A stretch of DNA of 64,000 nucleotides from JAXDAY01 sp034679345 (GCA_034679345.1 JAXDAY010000018.1:1-64000), one strand, 5' to 3'; shown: positions 7,911 to 16,405, counted from the stretch's first letter. Numbers and translations: made by a program. Notes: generated from the letters alone by a model not told the origin.

Positions 7911-9955
7911 ACACAGCGCGAAAGCCCGCGCGCAAGATCCTCGCCGCGTCGGACTCCGTCGCGGAAATCGACCTGCGTTCGGTCCATCGGTTGATGCTCC
8001 TCACCCGCCGGCTCGACGAGAAAATGCTCATCCTCTTGAAGCAGGGAAAGAGCTTCTTCCACATCGGCGCCTCCGGCCACGAGGCGATCCAGATCGCGGC
8101 GGCTGTCTCGATGATTCCGGGCAAGGATTGGTCCTACCCGTACTATCGCGACCTCGCCTTCTGCCTGCAGCTCGGGATGACTCCGGAGGAGGTGTTGCTC
8201 TCCTTCCTGAGCAAGCCGGACGATCCCAACAGCGGCGGGCGACAGATGCCGCAGCACTACGGGCATCGACGGCTTCGCATCGTCTCCCAGTCGAGCCCGA
8301 CGGGAAGCCAGTTTCTGCAGGCGGTCGGCTGCGCCATGGGATCGAAGCTCGAGGGGACCGACGAGGTGGTCTACGTCTCTGCGGGCGAAGGGACGACGAG
8401 CCAGGGCGACTTTCACGAGGCCCTGAACTGGGCCAGCCGCGAGAAGCTGCCGGTCCTCTTCGTCATCCAGGACAACAAGTACGCGATCAGCGTCCACATC
8501 TCCCAGCAAACGACCGGCACGGTCTACGATCTCTGCGGCGGCTATATGAATCTTCGCCGCTACTCTGTAGATGGAACGGAGTTCCAGGCTTCGCTTCGAG
8601 TGATGCGCGAGGCCGTGGAAGGCTGCCGACGCGGGGAAGGGCCGGCCATCGTCGTAGCCGACGTCGTGCGGCTTCTTCCCCACTCCTCGAGCGACAACCA
8701 GGCGAAGTATCGAGGGAAGGACGAGCTGGAGGCCGACCGCGCGCGCGATCCGATTCCTCGCATCGAGCGCATGCTGATCGAGCAGGGGCTTCTGTCTGAG
8801 GAGCAGGCGCGGGAGCTACGGGAGGAGATCCGCGCGGAAGTCGACGCCGCCGCCGAGGCCGCCGCCGCCGCGCCCGACGCCGACCCGTCGACGGCAACCT
8901 GGTTTGTGACCTCCGCTCCGGGCTACGCCCCTCCTTTGGGCGCGCGACCGCTGCCCGAAACGAGCGGAGAGCCGATCGTGCTGGTGGATGCGATCAATCA
9001 CGCCCTGAGGGAGGAGATGGCGAGAAACGATCGCATCATCGTCTACGGAGAAGACGTCGAGGATCACAAGGGGGGTGTCTTCACCGCGACCACCGGGCTC
9101 TCGGTTCGCTACGGACGCTCCCGCGTCTTCAACTCGCCCCTGGCGGAGTCGAGCATCGTCGGCACGGCCATCGGCCTGGCGGTGCGCGGATGGAAGCCGG
9201 TCGTGGAGATCCAGTTCGGCGACTATATCTGGCCTGCGATGAACCAGATCCGAAACGAGCTCGCCACGATGCGCTACCGCTCCGCGGGCAACTGGTCGGC
9301 GCCGGTCGTGATTCGTGTCCCCGTGGGGGGCTACATCCACGGCGCGCTCTACCACAGCCAGAATATCGAAGCGACCTTCGCCCACTTCCCGGGCCTCTAC
9401 GTGGTCTACCCGAGCAACGCCGCCGACGCCAAGGGGCTCCTGAAGTCGGCGATCCGCGGAGAAGACCCGGTGCTCTTTCTCGAGCACAAGGGGCTCTACC
9501 GGCAAATCCACGCCGCGGCGCCGGAACCCGATGCCGAGTTCCTGCTGCCCTTTGGTGCCGCCCGTGTGGCGCGCGAAGGAAGCGACATCTCGATCGTGAC
9601 CTACGGCGCGATGGTCAAGAAGTCGCTCGATGCCGCCGGGAAGATGGCGGCGCGGGGCATCTCCGTCGAGGTGATCGACCTGCGCTCGATTCTCCCCTGG
9701 GACAGGGAGACCGTCTTGCGAAGCGTGGGCAAGACCGGCCGGGTCCTCGTGGCGCACGAGGACGTCCTCACGATGGGATTCAGCGCGGAAGTGGCCGCCG
9801 TGATCTCGCAGGACGGATTCGAGTTCCTGGATGCGCCGGTGATGCGCCTCGGCGGGGCCGACTCGCCGGTGCCCTACAACTGGCATCTCGAAGCGGAGAT
9901 CCTGCCGCAGGACCGCCATCTGATGGCGGCCCTTGAGCGGCTCGCCGCCTACTGA
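7898..9955 (+). CDS. 2-oxo acid dehydrogenase E1, alpha and beta subunits fused (branched-chain type)
   Basis: 685 residues from ATG 7898, inside the end of lipB. The first half (to about residue 330) is an E1-alpha: FHIGASGHEAIQIAAA near the N-terminus and the thiamine diphosphate/Mg motif GEGTTSQGDFHEALNWASR with QDNKYAIS. The second half (from about residue 355, PIVLVDAINHALREEM) is an E1-beta with YGEDVEDHKGGVF, FNSPLAESSIVGTAIG and the transketolase C-terminal domain at the end. An Ala/Glu-rich linker (about residues 305-330) joins them. The enzyme decarboxylates a 2-oxo acid and acylates the lipoyl group of E2. Sequence style favours branched-chain 2-oxoacids, but pyruvate cannot be excluded. 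Single-chain fusions are less common than separate genes. Confidence 0.93.
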   Translation: MAKVNTARKPARKILAASDSVAEIDLRSVHRLMLLTRRLDEKMLILLKQGKSFFHIGASGHEAIQIAAAVSMIPGKDWSYPYYRDLAFCLQLGMTPEEVLLSFLSKPDDPNSGGRQMPQHYGHRRLRIVSQSSPTGSQFLQAVGCAMGSKLEGTDEVVYVSAGEGTTSQGDFHEALNWASREKLPVLFVIQDNKYAISVHISQQTTGTVYDLCGGYMNLRRYSVDGTEFQASLRVMREAVEGCRRGEGPAIVVADVVRLLPHSSSDNQAKYRGKDELEADRARDPIPRIERMLIEQGLLSEEQARELREEIRAEVDAAAEAAAAAPDADPSTATWFVTSAPGYAPPLGARPLPETSGEPIVLVDAINHALREEMARNDRIIVYGEDVEDHKGGVFTATTGLSVRYGRSRVFNSPLAESSIVGTAIGLAVRGWKPVVEIQFGDYIWPAMNQIRNELATMRYRSAGNWSAPVVIRVPVGGYIHGALYHSQNIEATFAHFPGLYVVYPSNAADAKGLLKSAIRGEDPVLFLEHKGLYRQIHAAAPEPDAEFLLPFGAARVAREGSDISIVTYGAMVKKSLDAAGKMAARGISVEVIDLRSILPWDRETVLRSVGKTGRVLVAHEDVLTMGFSAEVAAVISQDGFEFLDAPVMRLGGADSPVPYNWHLEAEILPQDRHLMAALERLAAY

Positions 9956-9959
9956 GTGA

Positions 9960-9984
9960 CCGCGCGGGTTTGAGTCCCGCGCGG
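9960..9984 (+). other. Hairpin between the E1 and E2 genes
   Basis: A perfect 9-bp stem (9960-9968 with 9976-9984) and a 7-base loop lie in the 56-base gap between E1 and E2. Inside an operon this may be an mRNA processing or stabilising element, or a partial attenuator. Confidence 0.4.
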
Positions 9985-10011
9985 AGTCGAGTTTCGGAAG
10001 GAGATGGGCTC

Positions 10012-11442
10012 ATGAAGGTCGAGATGGTGATGCCCCAGATGGGCGAGTCGATCGCCGAGGGGACGATCCTCAAGTGGTTGAAGAAGGAAGGCGATGTCGT
10101 CGAGAAGGACGAGAACATCCTCGAGATCTCGACCGACAAGGTCGATTCGGAGATCCCGTCACCCGCGCCGGGGAAGATCGTCGCCCTTCTTGCCGCCGAA
10201 GGGGACACGGTTCCGGTGGGGCAGGTGATCGCCCACATCGAGACCGACGTGAGCGCGTCGGTGGAAGTGAAGAAGGAGCCGCCCCCGCAACCGAAGACCC
10301 AGGAGGCTCCGCCTCCCGCGACGGATGAGCCGAAGCAGCCGCCGGCCGCGGCGCCGGTCGCGCCCAAAGCTCCCGCGCCGGGCGGCACCAAGCCCGTCGC
10401 GCCGGTTGCGCCGGTCGGCCCGCTCCCGCCTCGCGACGACGCCGGCCGGTTCTACTCGCCGCTCGTGCGCTCGATCGCGCAGGCGGAGGGAGTCGCTCTC
10501 GCCGAACTCGCGCAAGTCCCCGGCAGCGGGGTGGGTGGACGGGTGACGAAGGATGACATCATCGCCTATGTCGAGCGCAAGAAGGGCGCGCCCGCGGCGA
10601 TACCGCAACCGGAACTGCCGGCGAGCTCCCCGGTGCGCGTCGGCGTCGCGCCGAGCGCCCCGCCGTCGCCGCCCTCGCCGATCGCAAGCCCGGGCCGCGG
10701 CGTTCCGATGGCCACCGCGACTCTCAAGGTCGCTTCGACGCGGCAGACGCCTGAGGGTCCGGTCGATGTCGTGCCGATGGATCACATCCGCCAGAAGATC
10801 GCCGAGCACATGGTCCGCTCCAAGGCGACCTCGCCCCACGTCGCCTCCGTCACCGAGGTCGACATGACACGGATCGTGCGCTACCGGGAGGCGAACAAGG
10901 CCGCCTTCGAGGCGGGCGAGGGGTTCAAGCTCACCTTCACCCCGTTCTTCGTCCTGGCCACGGTTCGAGCGCTCAAGGAGTTCCCGTTCGTGAACGCCTC
11001 CGTCGAGGGGACGGACATCCTCGTCAAGCGCTTCATCAACATCGGCATCGCCGTGGCGACCGACTACGGCCTCATGGTGCCGGTCCTGCGGGGGGCCGAT
11101 TCGTTGAACTTCCTTGGGATCGCGAGAGGCGTGAGCGACCTCGCGACGCGCGCGCGCGCGAAGCAGCTGAAGCCCGATGAGGCGATCGGAGGCACCTTCT
11201 CGATCACGAACATGGGGACGGTGGGGACGCTCTTCGGGATCCCGGTGATCGCGCAGCCGCAGGTGGGAATCCTCGGGCTCGGCGCGATCCAGAAGCGGCC
11301 GGTCGTCCGGGACGACGCGATCGCGATTCGCGAGATGATGTACATGTGCCTCTCCTATGATCATCGGATCGTCGACGGGGCGATGGGAGGTTCCTTCGTC
11401 GAGAGAGTGGCCTACCATCTCGAGACGATGGAGCTTGCCTAG
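10012..11442 (+). CDS. 2-oxo acid dehydrogenase E2 (lipoamide acyltransferase)
   Basis: 476 residues from ATG 10012, preceded by GGAAGGAG; the in-frame start at 9970 falls inside the intergenic hairpin and is less likely. Domains in order: one lipoyl domain (about 1-78) with the lipoyl Lys in EISTDKVDSEIPSP; a Pro/Ala-rich linker; a peripheral subunit-binding domain (about 145-190, SPLVRSIAQAEGV through GGRVTKDDIIAYV); a second Pro/Ala linker; and the catalytic domain (about 255-476) ending with LSYDHRIVDGAMGGSF, which holds the His-x3-Asp active site. It forms the core of the complex and transfers the acyl group to CoA. Located between its E1 and lipA. Confidence 0.95.
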   Translation: MKVEMVMPQMGESIAEGTILKWLKKEGDVVEKDENILEISTDKVDSEIPSPAPGKIVALLAAEGDTVPVGQVIAHIETDVSASVEVKKEPPPQPKTQEAPPPATDEPKQPPAAAPVAPKAPAPGGTKPVAPVAPVGPLPPRDDAGRFYSPLVRSIAQAEGVALAELAQVPGSGVGGRVTKDDIIAYVERKKGAPAAIPQPELPASSPVRVGVAPSAPPSPPSPIASPGRGVPMATATLKVASTRQTPEGPVDVVPMDHIRQKIAEHMVRSKATSPHVASVTEVDMTRIVRYREANKAAFEAGEGFKLTFTPFFVLATVRALKEFPFVNASVEGTDILVKRFINIGIAVATDYGLMVPVLRGADSLNFLGIARGVSDLATRARAKQLKPDEAIGGTFSITNMGTVGTLFGIPVIAQPQVGILGLGAIQKRPVVRDDAIAIREMMYMCLSYDHRIVDGAMGGSFVERVAYHLETMELA

Positions 11443-11462
11443 CCGGAAGGAAGGTCGAGAGG

Positions 11463-12362
11463 ATGACCGAGACCGTCGATATGAGCCGGCGCCCCGAGTG
11501 GCTGAAGGTCCGCCTTCCACAGCACGGGACCTTCGTCGCGACGCGGGCCATTGTGAACGGCAACCGGCTCCACACCGTCTGCGAGAGCGCCCGCTGCCCG
11601 AACATCGGGGAGTGCTGGGGGGCTGGGACGGCAACCTTCATGATCCTGGGCAACGTTTGCACCCGCGGCTGCCGGTTCTGCGCGGTGGCGACCGGACGCC
11701 CCACGGAGCTCGACCGCGAAGAGCCGGGACGAGTCGCCGATGCGGTGGCTGCGATGAATATCCGCCATGCGGTGATCACCTCGGTGAATCGCGACGAGCT
11801 GCCCGACGGTGGGGCGGCGATCTTCGCCGCGACGATCCGCGCGATCCGCCAGCGCGCCGCCGGCGTCACGATCGAGGTTTTGATCCCTGATTTCATGGGG
11901 GATCGCGAATCGCTCGACATCGTCCTGGACGCGAGGCCGGAGATCCTGAACCACAATGTCGAGACCGTCCCGCGCTGCTACCGGATGGTGCGCCCGCAGG
12001 CGAAATACGCCCGGTCCCTCTGGGTCCTCGCCCGGGCGAAGAGCAAGGGGCTCGTCACGAAGAGCAGTATCATGGTCGGCCTCGGCGAGAGCGAGGAGGA
12101 GGTCGTGGGCGTCCTTCGCGACCTGCGCGGGGTCGACTGCGACAACGTCACGATCGGGCAGTACCTCCAGCCGACGAAGAAACACATCGCGGTGCAGCGC
12201 TGGGTGACGCCGGATGAGTTCGCGCGATATTCGAGGGCGGCCCTCGCCATGGGGTTCCGCCACGTGGAGAGCGGGCCGCTGGTCCGCTCCTCCTACCATG
12301 CGGAGCGCGGCGTCCCGGGCCGCATCCGCCCCCCTGTGGAGCCCCAGAAAGAAAAATCTTGA
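11463..12362 (+). CDS. lipA: Lipoyl synthase
   Basis: 299 residues. It inserts two sulfurs into octanoyl groups on lipoyl domains using radical SAM chemistry. Both clusters are visible: Cys40, Cys45 and Cys51 in CESARCPNIGECW (auxiliary cluster) and Cys66, Cys70 and Cys73 in CTRGCRFC (SAM cluster), with the typical C-terminal RSSYHAE that supplies the Ser ligand. It lies 20 bases after E2 and is the last gene of the lipoylation/dehydrogenase operon. Its TGA stop (12360-12362) is inside the -35 hexamer of the lexA promoter. Confidence 0.97.
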   Translation: MTETVDMSRRPEWLKVRLPQHGTFVATRAIVNGNRLHTVCESARCPNIGECWGAGTATFMILGNVCTRGCRFCAVATGRPTELDREEPGRVADAVAAMNIRHAVITSVNRDELPDGGAAIFAATIRAIRQRAAGVTIEVLIPDFMGDRESLDIVLDARPEILNHNVETVPRCYRMVRPQAKYARSLWVLARAKSKGLVTKSSIMVGLGESEEEVVGVLRDLRGVDCDNVTIGQYLQPTKKHIAVQRWVTPDEFARYSRAALAMGFRHVESGPLVRSSYHAERGVPGRIRPPVEPQKEKS

Positions 12363-12388
12363 CGGCACGAACGCGCGTTCGGTAATCT
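12359..12388 (+). promoter_or_regulatory. SOS promoter of lexA with LexA box
   Basis: TTGACG at 12359-12364 and TAATCT at 12383-12388 are 18 bases apart. The spacer holds a perfect palindrome CGAACGCGCGTTCG (12368-12381), i.e. GAAC-N4-GTTC, the Gram-positive/actinobacterial style LexA box. A repressor there would block RNA polymerase directly. The GTTCGGTA junction recurs at dinB and dnaE2. This implies LexA autoregulation. Confidence 0.85.
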
Positions 12389-12491
12389 CCTCCCAGACCC
12401 TGAAAGATCGGGCGGGGATGCCGGCCCACTGCTGTCCCCCCGACGCAACGGCGCCCCGCCCGGTCGAATCGAGCAAGAAGGAGTGGCCACG

Positions 12492-13088
12492 ATGCGACCT
12501 TTGACCGAGCGCCAGCGGGAGATCCTCGACTTCATCCTCCAGATGATCGCCGACGAGGGGCGTTTCCCCTCCTATCGGGAAATCGGCGCCCATTTCGGCC
12601 TGACCTCGCCCGCCACCGTGAGCCAGCACCTCGAGGCCTTGGCCGTGAAGGGGGCCCTCACCAAGAACGGACGCTTCTACGCTCCGGCCGAGGAGCTGCG
12701 CTCCGACATTGGCGTGCCGATCGTCGGTCGGGTCGCCGCCGGGACGCCGATCACGGCGGTGGAGAACATCGAGGACCATCTTCGCTGGGATCGCATCGGC
12801 GGCGAGGGGACCTTCGCCGTGCGCGTCATCGGCGACAGCATGATCGACGAGGGAATCCGCGAGGGAGACCTCGCCGTCGTCGAGCCATGCGAGGAGCCGT
12901 CGAACGGCGACCTGGTTGTCGCCTACGTGGGCGAGGAGCGGGAGGCGACGGTCAAGCGATACTGGCGACACCGGGGGCAGATCGAGTTGCGCCCCGCCAA
13001 CCCGGCCTATCAACCCCTGCGTTTCGGATCGATCGATCTCAATCTGAAGATGGCCGGTCGTGTCGTGGCGATTCTGCGCCGCTACTAG
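12492..13088 (+). CDS. lexA: LexA repressor, S24 autopeptidase
   Basis: 198 residues. I choose ATG 12492 over GTG 12483 because AAGGAG ends at 12483, the right distance for the ATG and overlapping the GTG. Residues 1-65 are the winged-helix DNA-binding domain (LTERQREILDFILQMIADEG, then SPATVSQHLEALAVKGAL). The self-cleavage Ala-Gly bond is residues 83-84 in VGRVAAGTP. The catalytic dyad is Ser116 in GDSMIDEG and Lys155 in EATVKRYW. It represses SOS genes until RecA filaments trigger cleavage. It lies downstream of its own box and 22 bases upstream of a small gene probably cotranscribed with it. Confidence 0.96.
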   Translation: MRPLTERQREILDFILQMIADEGRFPSYREIGAHFGLTSPATVSQHLEALAVKGALTKNGRFYAPAEELRSDIGVPIVGRVAAGTPITAVENIEDHLRWDRIGGEGTFAVRVIGDSMIDEGIREGDLAVVEPCEEPSNGDLVVAYVGEEREATVKRYWRHRGQIELRPANPAYQPLRFGSIDLNLKMAGRVVAILRRY

Positions 13089-13110
13089 CGCGGCGCGGCG
13101 GAGTCGGATC

Positions 13111-13365
13111 ATGCGGTGGGAGCCGATCGACGAGGCGGTCAAAGTCCGCGCCGATTTCCAGGGCGGAGCGATCACTCCCCTCGTCTTCCGTCGCGGGAAC
13201 GACATGCACAAGGTCCAGGCGGTCAACACCCGCTGGCAGGATACCCGCGGGAAGCACCGCCTTTGCTACTTCTCGGTCACAGCCGAGTCAGGGGATGTCT
13301 ACCAGCTCTGCTTCGACACGGGAGACCTGGTCTGGCGCCTCGAGTACGTGATGTTCGAGGGCTAG
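13111..13365 (+). CDS. Small conserved protein in the lexA operon (DUF6504-like?)
   Basis: 84 residues from ATG 13111 in context CGGAGTCGGATCATG. It has no signal peptide or membrane segment. The sequence alternates short strands: GAITPLVFRRGN, KVQAVNTRWQD, RLCYFSVTAES, VYQLCFDTGDLVWRLEYV. This layout, with Trp-Arg-Leu at the end, resembles from memory the small DUF6504-type proteins found beside error-prone polymerases in other bacteria; I could not check it. Position 22 bases after lexA and under its SOS promoter suggests a damage-response role. Function otherwise unknown. Confidence 0.7.
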   Translation: MRWEPIDEAVKVRADFQGGAITPLVFRRGNDMHKVQAVNTRWQDTRGKHRLCYFSVTAESGDVYQLCFDTGDLVWRLEYVMFEG

Positions 13366-13397
13366 ACTCGCGCCCGATCGACCAGCAAACGTCCGCC

Positions 13398-13426
13398 TTG
13401 ACTCCGATCGGTAGGGGGCGGAGAAT
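13398..13426 (+). promoter_or_regulatory. Candidate promoter of the exported protein at 13476
   Basis: TTGACT at 13398-13403 and GAGAAT at 13421-13426 with a 17-base spacer, in the 110-base gap between the lexA operon and the exported protein gene. Confidence 0.45.
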
Positions 13427-13475
13427 TTTGGCGCATTCAGAGACCCAGGTTGAACGCAGAAGGAGGATCGTCGCG

Positions 13476-14204
13476 ATGAGGCCGCTGATCTCTGTTTCTG
13501 TGCTATCGTTGATTCTCTGCCTTGCATACGCCTTGCCCACCTTCGCCGATCAGACTCTGATGGAAGCCACCTTCGACGACAAGGCGATCGACCAACCGAT
13601 CGGAACCGGCGGGGCGATCGTCGGAGAGCCCGACTATGTGACTCCCGAGATCGAGGCGATCGTTCGATCCGCACCGTTCGGCACGCCATGTCTCGAGATC
13701 CACAATACGCACGCGACTCTGAACCGCAGCGTCTGGTTCAGCCTTCCGGGGGCGTCGATCTCTTCGGGACTGGTCGTCATCATCCTGGACATCTGGCTCA
13801 CGGGGAGCGGCCCTGGGTGGGAGCCCTACTGCGAGATCTACAACGAGAACAACCAGGCGCTCACCTACTTCCGCTTTCAGGCGGATGGAACGATCGCCGT
13901 CGGCAGCGGGGACGGGCCGATCTACGTGCCCAGCTTTCCCGTCGGACGCCACCTGCCTGTACTTTTCGCGATCGATATGGACGCCGACACCTACTCCGCG
14001 TGGTTCGACGCGATCGAGTGCGTGACGGACGCGCCCCTGGAGCGGGCAGGCTCGGATCTCAAGAAGATCTGGTTCTTGACCGGCTCCAACTGCGATCCCG
14101 ACAACCGCTACTCCATCGACAAGATCCGCGTGATCGACTGGATGCCCGACGATATCGCCGTCGAGCCGGTCAGCTGGGGACAGATCCGGGCGCTCTATCG
14201 CTGA
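13476..14204 (+). CDS. Exported protein of unknown function with WGxIRALYR C-terminal tail
   Basis: 242 residues from ATG 13476, 9 bases after AAGGAGG. Residues 1-23 are a signal peptide ending ALPTFADQ. The mature part looks like a concanavalin-like/jelly-roll domain (ATFDDKAIDQPIGTGGAIVG at its start, WEPYCEIYNENNQALTYF, TYSAWFDAIE). I do not recognise the family. The protein ends EPVSWGQIRALYR, almost the same as the end of the unrelated exported protein at 20316-20891, so the tail may be a sorting or anchoring signal. The gene converges with and overlaps the MFS gene by 10 bases. Confidence 0.8.
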   Translation: MRPLISVSVLSLILCLAYALPTFADQTLMEATFDDKAIDQPIGTGGAIVGEPDYVTPEIEAIVRSAPFGTPCLEIHNTHATLNRSVWFSLPGASISSGLVVIILDIWLTGSGPGWEPYCEIYNENNQALTYFRFQADGTIAVGSGDGPIYVPSFPVGRHLPVLFAIDMDADTYSAWFDAIECVTDAPLERAGSDLKKIWFLTGSNCDPDNRYSIDKIRVIDWMPDDIAVEPVSWGQIRALYR

Positions 14205-15460
14205 TCCGCGCTCGCGGCCGCGATCGGGGACTCCTTCCGATAGCGTCGCAGCTCGGGCGTCCGTCCCGCGAGCCATCCGCTCGCGAGCAGGCACATTGCT
14301 CCCCCGCTCACCACAGAGGCGGGCGCTCCGAACCCCTGGGCCACGAGTCCCGCCTCGAGCTCGCCCAGTTGCGGTCCTCCCATGAAGAACATCATGTTGA
14401 CGCTGGTCATCCGGCCCCGCAGCGCATCCGGGGTCGTGAGCTGGCGGATCACGTTGCGCAGGATCGTGCTGATCGTGTCCGTCGCCCCCACGATCGCAAG
14501 AGCGGCGAAGGCGATCCAGAAGTTGCGGGAGAACCCGAAGAGAATCGTCGCAAGGCCATAGGCGAAGACGGACGTGAAGAGCATTCGCCCCCGGCGGTGG
14601 ATCGCGTCGATCCGGCGCACCATGACGAGGCCGCTCGCGAGGGCGCCGACCGAGGTGGCGGCGTAGAGCCAGCCATAGGCCAGGGGCCCGACGCGCAGGA
14701 TGTCCTGGGCGAAGATCGGCAGGAGAGCCGTCGCCGAAGAGAAGAAAGTGGCGAAGAAATCGAGCAACATCGAACCGCGGATGATTGGGTTGGCGAAGAC
14801 AAACCGGAATCCCTCGAGCGCCGCGCGGAAGCTCACCTCCCCCCGCTCGGCCGGGCCCCGGGTCGGAACATCCCGCATGAGGAGAAGCGCCCCGATGACA
14901 GCGAGGAAGGAGAAGGCGTTCAGCAGATACGCCCATCCGACCCCGAGCGCGGCGATCACGACTCCGCCAAGCGAGGGCCCCAGCACCGATGCGGTCTGGA
15001 AGAGGATGGAATTCAAGCTAACGGCGTTCGGGAGGTGCTCTCGCGGCACCAGGTTCGGGTAGAGCGACTGACGAGCCGGAGCGTCGAAGGCCGCGGTCGC
15101 CGAGCCCAGACCAGCAAGCACGTAGACCGATCCGAGACTCGCGTGCCCGGAGAGCGTGAGATAGGCGAGCGTCGTGGCCACGATCGCCAGCAACGTCTGG
15201 GTCGCGACCATGAGCCGCCGGCGATCTCTCGCGTCGGCGAAGACCCCGCCGATCGCGGCGAGAGCGACGATCGGCACCACCCGCACGAGGCCGACCATCC
15301 CCAGGGCGAGCCCCTTCTTGTCCGGGGGAGCCAGGAGGGAGACGTGCCAGAGGATCGCCGCCATCTGCATCATCGTGCCTGTGACGGAGAGAAGCTGGCC
15401 GCTCCAGAGGAGCCGGAAGTTCCGATGCTGCAGCGCGGCGAGATTCGACTTCCAGGTCAT
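14195..15460 (-). CDS. MFS exporter (EntS/MFS_3-type)
   Basis: 421 residues from ATG 15460; longer in-frame starts (15523, 15580) run into the divergent gene and have no better ribosome site. About 12 hydrophobic segments are visible. Between helices 2 and 3 is GGVFADARDRRRLMVATQ, the MFS loop motif, and the middle loop contains DVPTRGPAERGEVSFRAALEGFRFV. The family includes the enterobactin exporter EntS and macrolide exporters, so an efflux role at the inner membrane is likely; the substrate is unknown. It diverges from the DUF3052 gene with 87 bases between starts. Confidence 0.88.
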   Translation of the reverse strand: MTWKSNLAALQHRNFRLLWSGQLLSVTGTMMQMAAILWHVSLLAPPDKKGLALGMVGLVRVVPIVALAAIGGVFADARDRRRLMVATQTLLAIVATTLAYLTLSGHASLGSVYVLAGLGSATAAFDAPARQSLYPNLVPREHLPNAVSLNSILFQTASVLGPSLGGVVIAALGVGWAYLLNAFSFLAVIGALLLMRDVPTRGPAERGEVSFRAALEGFRFVFANPIIRGSMLLDFFATFFSSATALLPIFAQDILRVGPLAYGWLYAATSVGALASGLVMVRRIDAIHRRGRMLFTSVFAYGLATILFGFSRNFWIAFAALAIVGATDTISTILRNVIRQLTTPDALRGRMTSVNMMFFMGGPQLGELEAGLVAQGFGAPASVVSGGAMCLLASGWLAGRTPELRRYRKESPIAAASADQR

Positions 15461-15547
15461 CCGCGCGAGAGTGATCGTGCGCAAAGCGATCGTCAAGCGA
15501 GAGAACGCCGCTTCTGCTAGCATCCCGCGAGGGAGGTCCGAAGGCCG

Positions 15548-16339
15548 ATGGCGAAACGGCTCCGCTTGCGGCTCGTGCACTGGAACAAGGAGGAGGGGGA
15601 AGCGAGGGCTCGGTCGCTGCGGAGCTCCGGCTACGACGTAGAGGCCGGTCCGATCGATCCGGCCGGACTGAAGTCTGTGCGGGCCCGGCCACCCGCCGCC
15701 GTGGTGATCGATCTCACCCGCACTCCCTCTCTCGGCAGGGAGATCGGCGTGGCCCTGCGCTCGTTTCGATCGACGCGCTTCGTGCCCTTGGTCTTCGTTG
15801 AGGGAGAGGCCGCGAAGGTCGATCGCATCCGCGCCCTCCTCCCCGATGCCGTCTACGCCTCCTGGCGCGGCGTCCGCGGCGCCCTGCGACGGGCGATCGC
15901 CCGGCCGCCGGCCGCGCCGATCATCCCCTCGTCCATCATGGCGGCCTACTCCGGAACGCCGCTGCTCGAGAAGCTCGGGATCCGCGAGGGAACCGCCGTC
16001 TCCCTGATCGACCCTCCGGATTCGATCGACGCGACCTTGGGGGATCTGCCCGCCGGGGCGCGTTTGACGAGGGGCAGAGCGATCCGGGGAGGGGTGATCC
16101 TCTGGTTCGTCCGAAGCCGAGCGGACCTCGATCGCAGGATCGGGACGGTGGCGCGCGCTGTCGGCGACGGGTCGGTCTGGATCCTCTGGCCCAAGAAGGC
16201 CTCAGGCGTGACCACCGACCTCACGCAGCCGATCGTTCGCCGTGAGGGTCTCGCCACGGGGCTTGTCGATTTCAAGATCTGCGCGTTCGATGCCACCTGG
16301 TCGGGTTTGCGCTTCGTCAGGAGGCGGGAGCGGAACTGA
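15548..16339 (+). CDS. Receiver-like domain fused to DUF3052
   Basis: 263 residues with GGGAGG upstream. Residues 1-115 have the order of a response-regulator receiver (LRLVHWNKEEGEARA, AVVIDLTRTPS with an Asp in the phosphoacceptor position, FVPLVFVEGE), but the acidic pair near the N-terminus is replaced by Trp-Asn, so it is probably a pseudo-receiver. Residues 130-263 match DUF3052: YSGTPLLEKLGIREG, LPAGARL, WILWPKKASG, TDLTQPIVR, GLVDFKICAFDATWSGL. DUF3052 proteins have no established activity that I know. It stands alone between divergent MFS and convergent anchor-B genes. Confidence 0.82.
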   Translation: MAKRLRLRLVHWNKEEGEARARSLRSSGYDVEAGPIDPAGLKSVRARPPAAVVIDLTRTPSLGREIGVALRSFRSTRFVPLVFVEGEAAKVDRIRALLPDAVYASWRGVRGALRRAIARPPAAPIIPSSIMAAYSGTPLLEKLGIREGTAVSLIDPPDSIDATLGDLPAGARLTRGRAIRGGVILWFVRSRADLDRRIGTVARAVGDGSVWILWPKKASGVTTDLTQPIVRREGLATGLVDFKICAFDATWSGLRFVRRRERN

Positions 16340-16345
16340 GGTGGA

Positions 16346-16373
16346 GGAGGCGGCGCAAATGTGACCCGCCTCC
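16346..16373. terminator. Hairpin between convergent genes
   Basis: A perfect 8-bp stem (16346-16353 with 16366-16373) and a 12-base loop lie in the 66-base gap between the DUF3052 gene and the opposing choice-of-anchor B gene. No T tract. Confidence 0.45.
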
Positions 16374-16405
16374 CACCGCGACCGCCAGCTCGGCCCCCGC
16401 GACTC

